A DNA stretch of 64,000 nt from Terebella lapidaria (taxonomy: Eukaryota; Annelida; Polychaeta; Terebellida; Terebellidae), in the NCBI GenBank assembly GCA_949152475.1, contig OX424566.1:30046423-30110422 (forward strand), in the 5' to 3' direction. Both the position numbers and the translations under genes were made by a program. The notes beneath the pieces were generated by a model. That model was not told the origin of the DNA and made no database searches. It was given only the letters and a program-made list of their open reading frames with translations. Of this stretch, positions 60,580 to 64,000 are shown piece by piece; within the stretch, counting starts at the first letter, position 1; each line of letters opens with the position of its first letter.

Positions 60580-62717
60580 ATAAATGTCTATTTGAGATAA
60601 TATGTGGTTGTATATTTCATTCACAATTTTTGCAATGACATAATTGACACACCACAGCTAAAGCATATGCAAGGTAACTGACAGTACATTGTCTTCACAT
60701 GTATATTCGGTACTTAGAGAATGTGACAAACCAAGAGACAAACCATATTGTGTCCATAATTTACAAATATAGAGCAATGCTGTCATTACCTAATAACCCC
60801 AAATAATGAATCAGTGTTGAGAATAGGATACACGACACATTGTGTTGAAAATACATTGATCAAAGCCGAAACAAGAAACCACATACACGACCACAATTTG
60901 CAATGAAATGGAACAATATAGATTTATTTATGAACAAAAACATCTACCTGACGACGTCCATGAAAACTATTGGGCTATTCCATTTCAAAAACTGTGGTGT
61001 TTCCCTGAGCAGATTTAATTAGCGTCCGTAACAAAAGACAAAATGAATTAACCGTTTGCCTGGATGTGGCATCCAGTGTCCCGAAGAAAAACAAGAAATA
61101 TTTCGCAGCTTGGCTAAGTGTTTTCGAACTAGTGAATTTTTATTTTCCTCCCGTATATACATCTTGATGAATTAGTCATAACCTACTAAGTGATTTGATA
61201 TACCACAAGTGAGTGTATTGCAAATAATCAAGATCAAGGGAAATTGGCTATGTATGTATATTACGTGCGTGGATCCCTCATCATATGTGTATATTGACAT
61301 AATTGCAACAGACGACTGACGTATTTGTCCCACACAAACTATGATCACATGTGAAATGGTCATTTGAGATGATAATCACCGGCTCAATCAGCAGAATAAC
61401 AGATGAGAATTTTTGTGTTTCTCACGGAAACAAGTGAGTTGACTAACGAGCACTGCGAAAACAATTATTCTCATCGACCTCGGATATTATTGAACTTTCG
61501 TTTTGAATATTATTGGACTATCCTATCCAGTTCAATATAATGTGCTTCAAGCAATTGATTGGGTTAGCGTATCTAGCAAGCCACCAAACGAGCTATCTAG
61601 CTGTCTAGATGCGATATTTGAGGCCCTGAATCCAGAGACAAGTTGAGAATCACCCTCATCGACTTGACGTCCAGGATTGGATTGGATTGCTTCCCTGGAT
61701 TGGAATATCAACAAACGATTTGATTTATTGTTTGCAAAACAAAGTCCCCAGATTGGTTTGAACTTTCTGAGTCAAGTCCATGTCAGTTGATGCGCATAAA
61801 ATCTGTTAGATCCCACTCGGGTAACACAGCTCCTTAAGCTCCTCAGCTTATGAGGGGTGTGATGTTCAACTGTGTTGTGATATTATGACCACTTGAGATC
61901 TAAGCTTAAGCCATCTAACATGGCTGACAGCTCAGCAGGTACATGGTGAATCACTTCAAGATAACAGACAGTACAATGTCGCCACACGAACATCAAGTCA
62001 TAACTTGTCAGGAAAGTGTCAGTGACAAATCAAAGGTCCAAGCATACACAAAAAATACAAACATACAGCGATGGAAGCAGTGATGTAGTCGTTGCGTAGT
62101 AACTCAATGAACGTACCAAAGGCATCAACACGACGAACGGTGTAGAAAATATAATGCTTGAATAAAAATGGATGAATTTTTATATTTTTTATTTGTGTGT
62201 GTGCATATATACATTTTATTGGTTTTTACATTGATATTATTGATAAGTCGAAGAAAAAGTATATACCTGGCAAGGAATATGACGACAGACGTGAAATAAC
62301 ATCTGTGTAGCTGGGTTATTTACCAGATTAATGACATACATTGCCTTAGAAACCACACACACCAATATACATGTAACTTGCCGTAAAAGTATTAAATTTT
62401 GAATGCAATGAACTGTAGGATCAACACATATTGTTTTATGATGCAAAAACACAACTGACTACATAATTGAAAACTATTCGGTTACACCTTTTCCAAAATC
62501 GTGGTGTTTCCCTGAGCAGATTTAATTAACGTCCGTAACAAAAGGCAAAATGAATGAAATGTCTGCCTAGATGTGACATCCGGTGTTCTGAAAAACAATA
62601 AATATCTCTATAAATCGTTATATGTTTTGTAGCCGTTTATATAAAAAAAATCCGTTATGTTTTGTAACCCAAAGTTAGGAAAACGGTGCCATAGCTGGTT
62701 CAGTATCACAGTATATA
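60580..62717. repeat. Segmental duplication B, copy 2
   Basis: This is the partner of 52450-54059 plus 57755-58150. It lacks the giant fold-back element. It has about 55 extra bp near 61815-61870, containing a small hairpin (AGCTCCTCAGCTTATGAGG). The segment continues to the window end, split by two insertions. Confidence 0.8.
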
Positions 62718-63115
62718 CCGTATTGACGCGCATTTATACGGATTTATGCATTTTGGCATTTCACATATAAGGCCACCCAATTGTTAATCTCAAACGACGT
62801 GCTGCTAAAAGATAGTAAGGTAAGTCGTGGTGCAATACACTTGTTTGTATATTAGCATGGCACAAATAATTGTTTGCTATATATTGTGACGGTAACTATT
62901 CCGAATGCATGATAATATATTTGTGTCAAACTGCACGTGCATTTTCATTTGTAAAGCTCTTTTGATATTTCTGTTTCTGACAATGTGTTTCTGTGGCCTT
63001 ATATGTGAGTCATTGCTTTTGGCGGGAATTTTTTTTTCGAAAATAAGACCATAGCCTTGTATTCGATTATAAGGCCACACACAAAAATCAAGGCCTTATA
63101 TACGCGTCAATACGA
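62718..63115. mobile_element. TA-flanked MITE, CCGTATTGACGCG ends (398 bp)
   Basis: The left end CCGTATTGACGCG and the right end CGCGTCAATACGA are inverted copies, with TA on both sides (62716-62717, 63116-63117). Subterminal ATAAGGCC words lie on both sides in mirrored orientation. CCGTATT ends and TA flanks are shared with the MITE at 32012-32653, suggesting related pogo-type parents. Confidence 0.75.
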
Positions 63116-63129
63116 TAGATCCCTTAATA

Positions 63130-63842
63130 GGGCTGGAATGTGAGATTTAAAACGTCGCATTATTTTACGTGATTTCGTCATTTTGGGGACAAACAACTTT
63201 CCCGCCAAATTTTCTGTAAACTTTCGAGAATTCTACATATTCGGTTTCGCATAACATCAATATAAATTATCGGAAATTAATCAGAATCTCATTTACAATA
63301 ATTGAGGTCTTTCTGTTGCTATTAAGATGATAAATTAAAGTTGTACATTGATAAGTCCTATTCATTGATGGTCTAAATATTGTATGTTTTGGGGTATTGC
63401 CGAGACGACCATGGCCGCATAAAGAGTCATGTTGCTTCAGGTATATGTTTCCAGTATTAGCCTCTTCCATGATTTAAGGAACCATCGATGGTGCGACACA
63501 TAATAATAACCAGTTTGAATTAAACAGCATATAAATAACTCAGTTATAATTACATCAGTGGATGAAAAATGACCGCTGAAACACTACCTGGGAAAGAGGC
63601 ATTTTGAAGATATTATTTTTCACCTGCATTTCTTTCGAAATTGCCAATGAATAATTCGGATCCATTCAATTGAGTAAAAGAAAGAATTAGAGTAATGTGT
63701 AGAACAATAATTTTGTGTGCTGCAGAAGAAATCACATAAATTTAGCAAAATTGACCACGTGGCATTGTTTATCCCCAAAAGGACTGTATGACGTCACCAA
63801 AACGTCATTTACGGGTGTGTGCTGAACGAGACTTTCCAGCCC
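63130..63842. mobile_element. Non-autonomous element, GGGCTGGAA ends (713 bp)
   Basis: TAGGGCTGGAA on the left and TTCCAGCCCTA on the right are inverted. Similarity continues inward for about 100 bp (TTTTGGGGACAAAC versus TTTATCCCCAAAAGG). TA lies on both sides. The paralogous sequence at 58155-58175 lacks the insertion. No coding capacity. The exact duplication length is uncertain by a base or two. Confidence 0.7.
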
Positions 63843-64000
63843 TATGATAAAGATTAAAGTATGGCTTGTCAAAGTTACTGTTGAGAAAGTCTCTCAAATT
63901 CATGCTTCATTTTATTAAAAATATATTTGCTGGGAGTGAGACGTACTAACTGTTATTCTCAGTAGGTTGAATCCGAGGCACATTGCCAGTCCTGAAAATT

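Overview
The window is AT-rich, repeat-dominated eukaryotic DNA with no recognisable host protein-coding gene. It most resembles the genome of a marine invertebrate. A mollusc or other lophotrochozoan is my guess, from the frequent ACATGTA-type words, the piggyBac and hAT-like transposons and the AGGTCA-rich satellite, but nothing here proves the taxon. I found no prokaryotic operon, CRISPR array, rRNA or tRNA. Almost all structure comes from tandem duplication and DNA transposons, many of them fold-back elements (long inverted repeats).

Layout. 1-210: a 14-15 bp minisatellite. 805-12486: a repeat block with a 5.7 kb unit duplicated in tandem and nearly identical (1189-6874 and 6891-12486); each unit holds smaller nested repeats of about 1.07 kb and about 0.3 kb. 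13171-14308: an AT-rich fold-back element with an 8-bp target duplication. 15602-16148: a second fold-back element, whose right edge is split by a 3.4 kb hAT-like transposon (16152-19586) carrying a nearly intact transposase on the minus strand. 20338-20490: a small MITE. 22280-23200: a GC-rich island with a TATA/initiator promoter. 24090-29900: two diverged copies of a roughly 2.5-2.9 kb segment.

30170-39682: a recent tandem duplication of a 2.1 kb unit. One copy gained a 642-bp MITE, the other a 4.6 kb giant fold-back element, so each copy preserves the empty site of the other's insertion. 40075-41750: a 135-bp satellite rich in AGGTCA nuclear-receptor half-sites. 42526-43575: inverted arrays of NotI palindromes. 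45935-47825: a degraded piggyBac transposase gene with one spliceable intron and an in-frame TGA. 52450-58340 and 60580-64000: two copies of another segment. One is split by a 3.7 kb fold-back element containing AAGATGGCGGC motifs and a solo LTR; the other carries two MITE-like insertions.

The most interesting pattern is architectural. Four unrelated-looking terminal-inverted-repeat elements share subterminal or internal repeats built on a perfect 10-12 bp palindrome; in three of them these form arrays of about 20-22 bp units that run in opposite orientations in the two halves. The two giant fold-back elements both begin with TAG and both appear to make 3-bp target duplications. No multi-gene functional system is visible. 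The two recognisable coding units are transposases, and both carry at least one disabling change.
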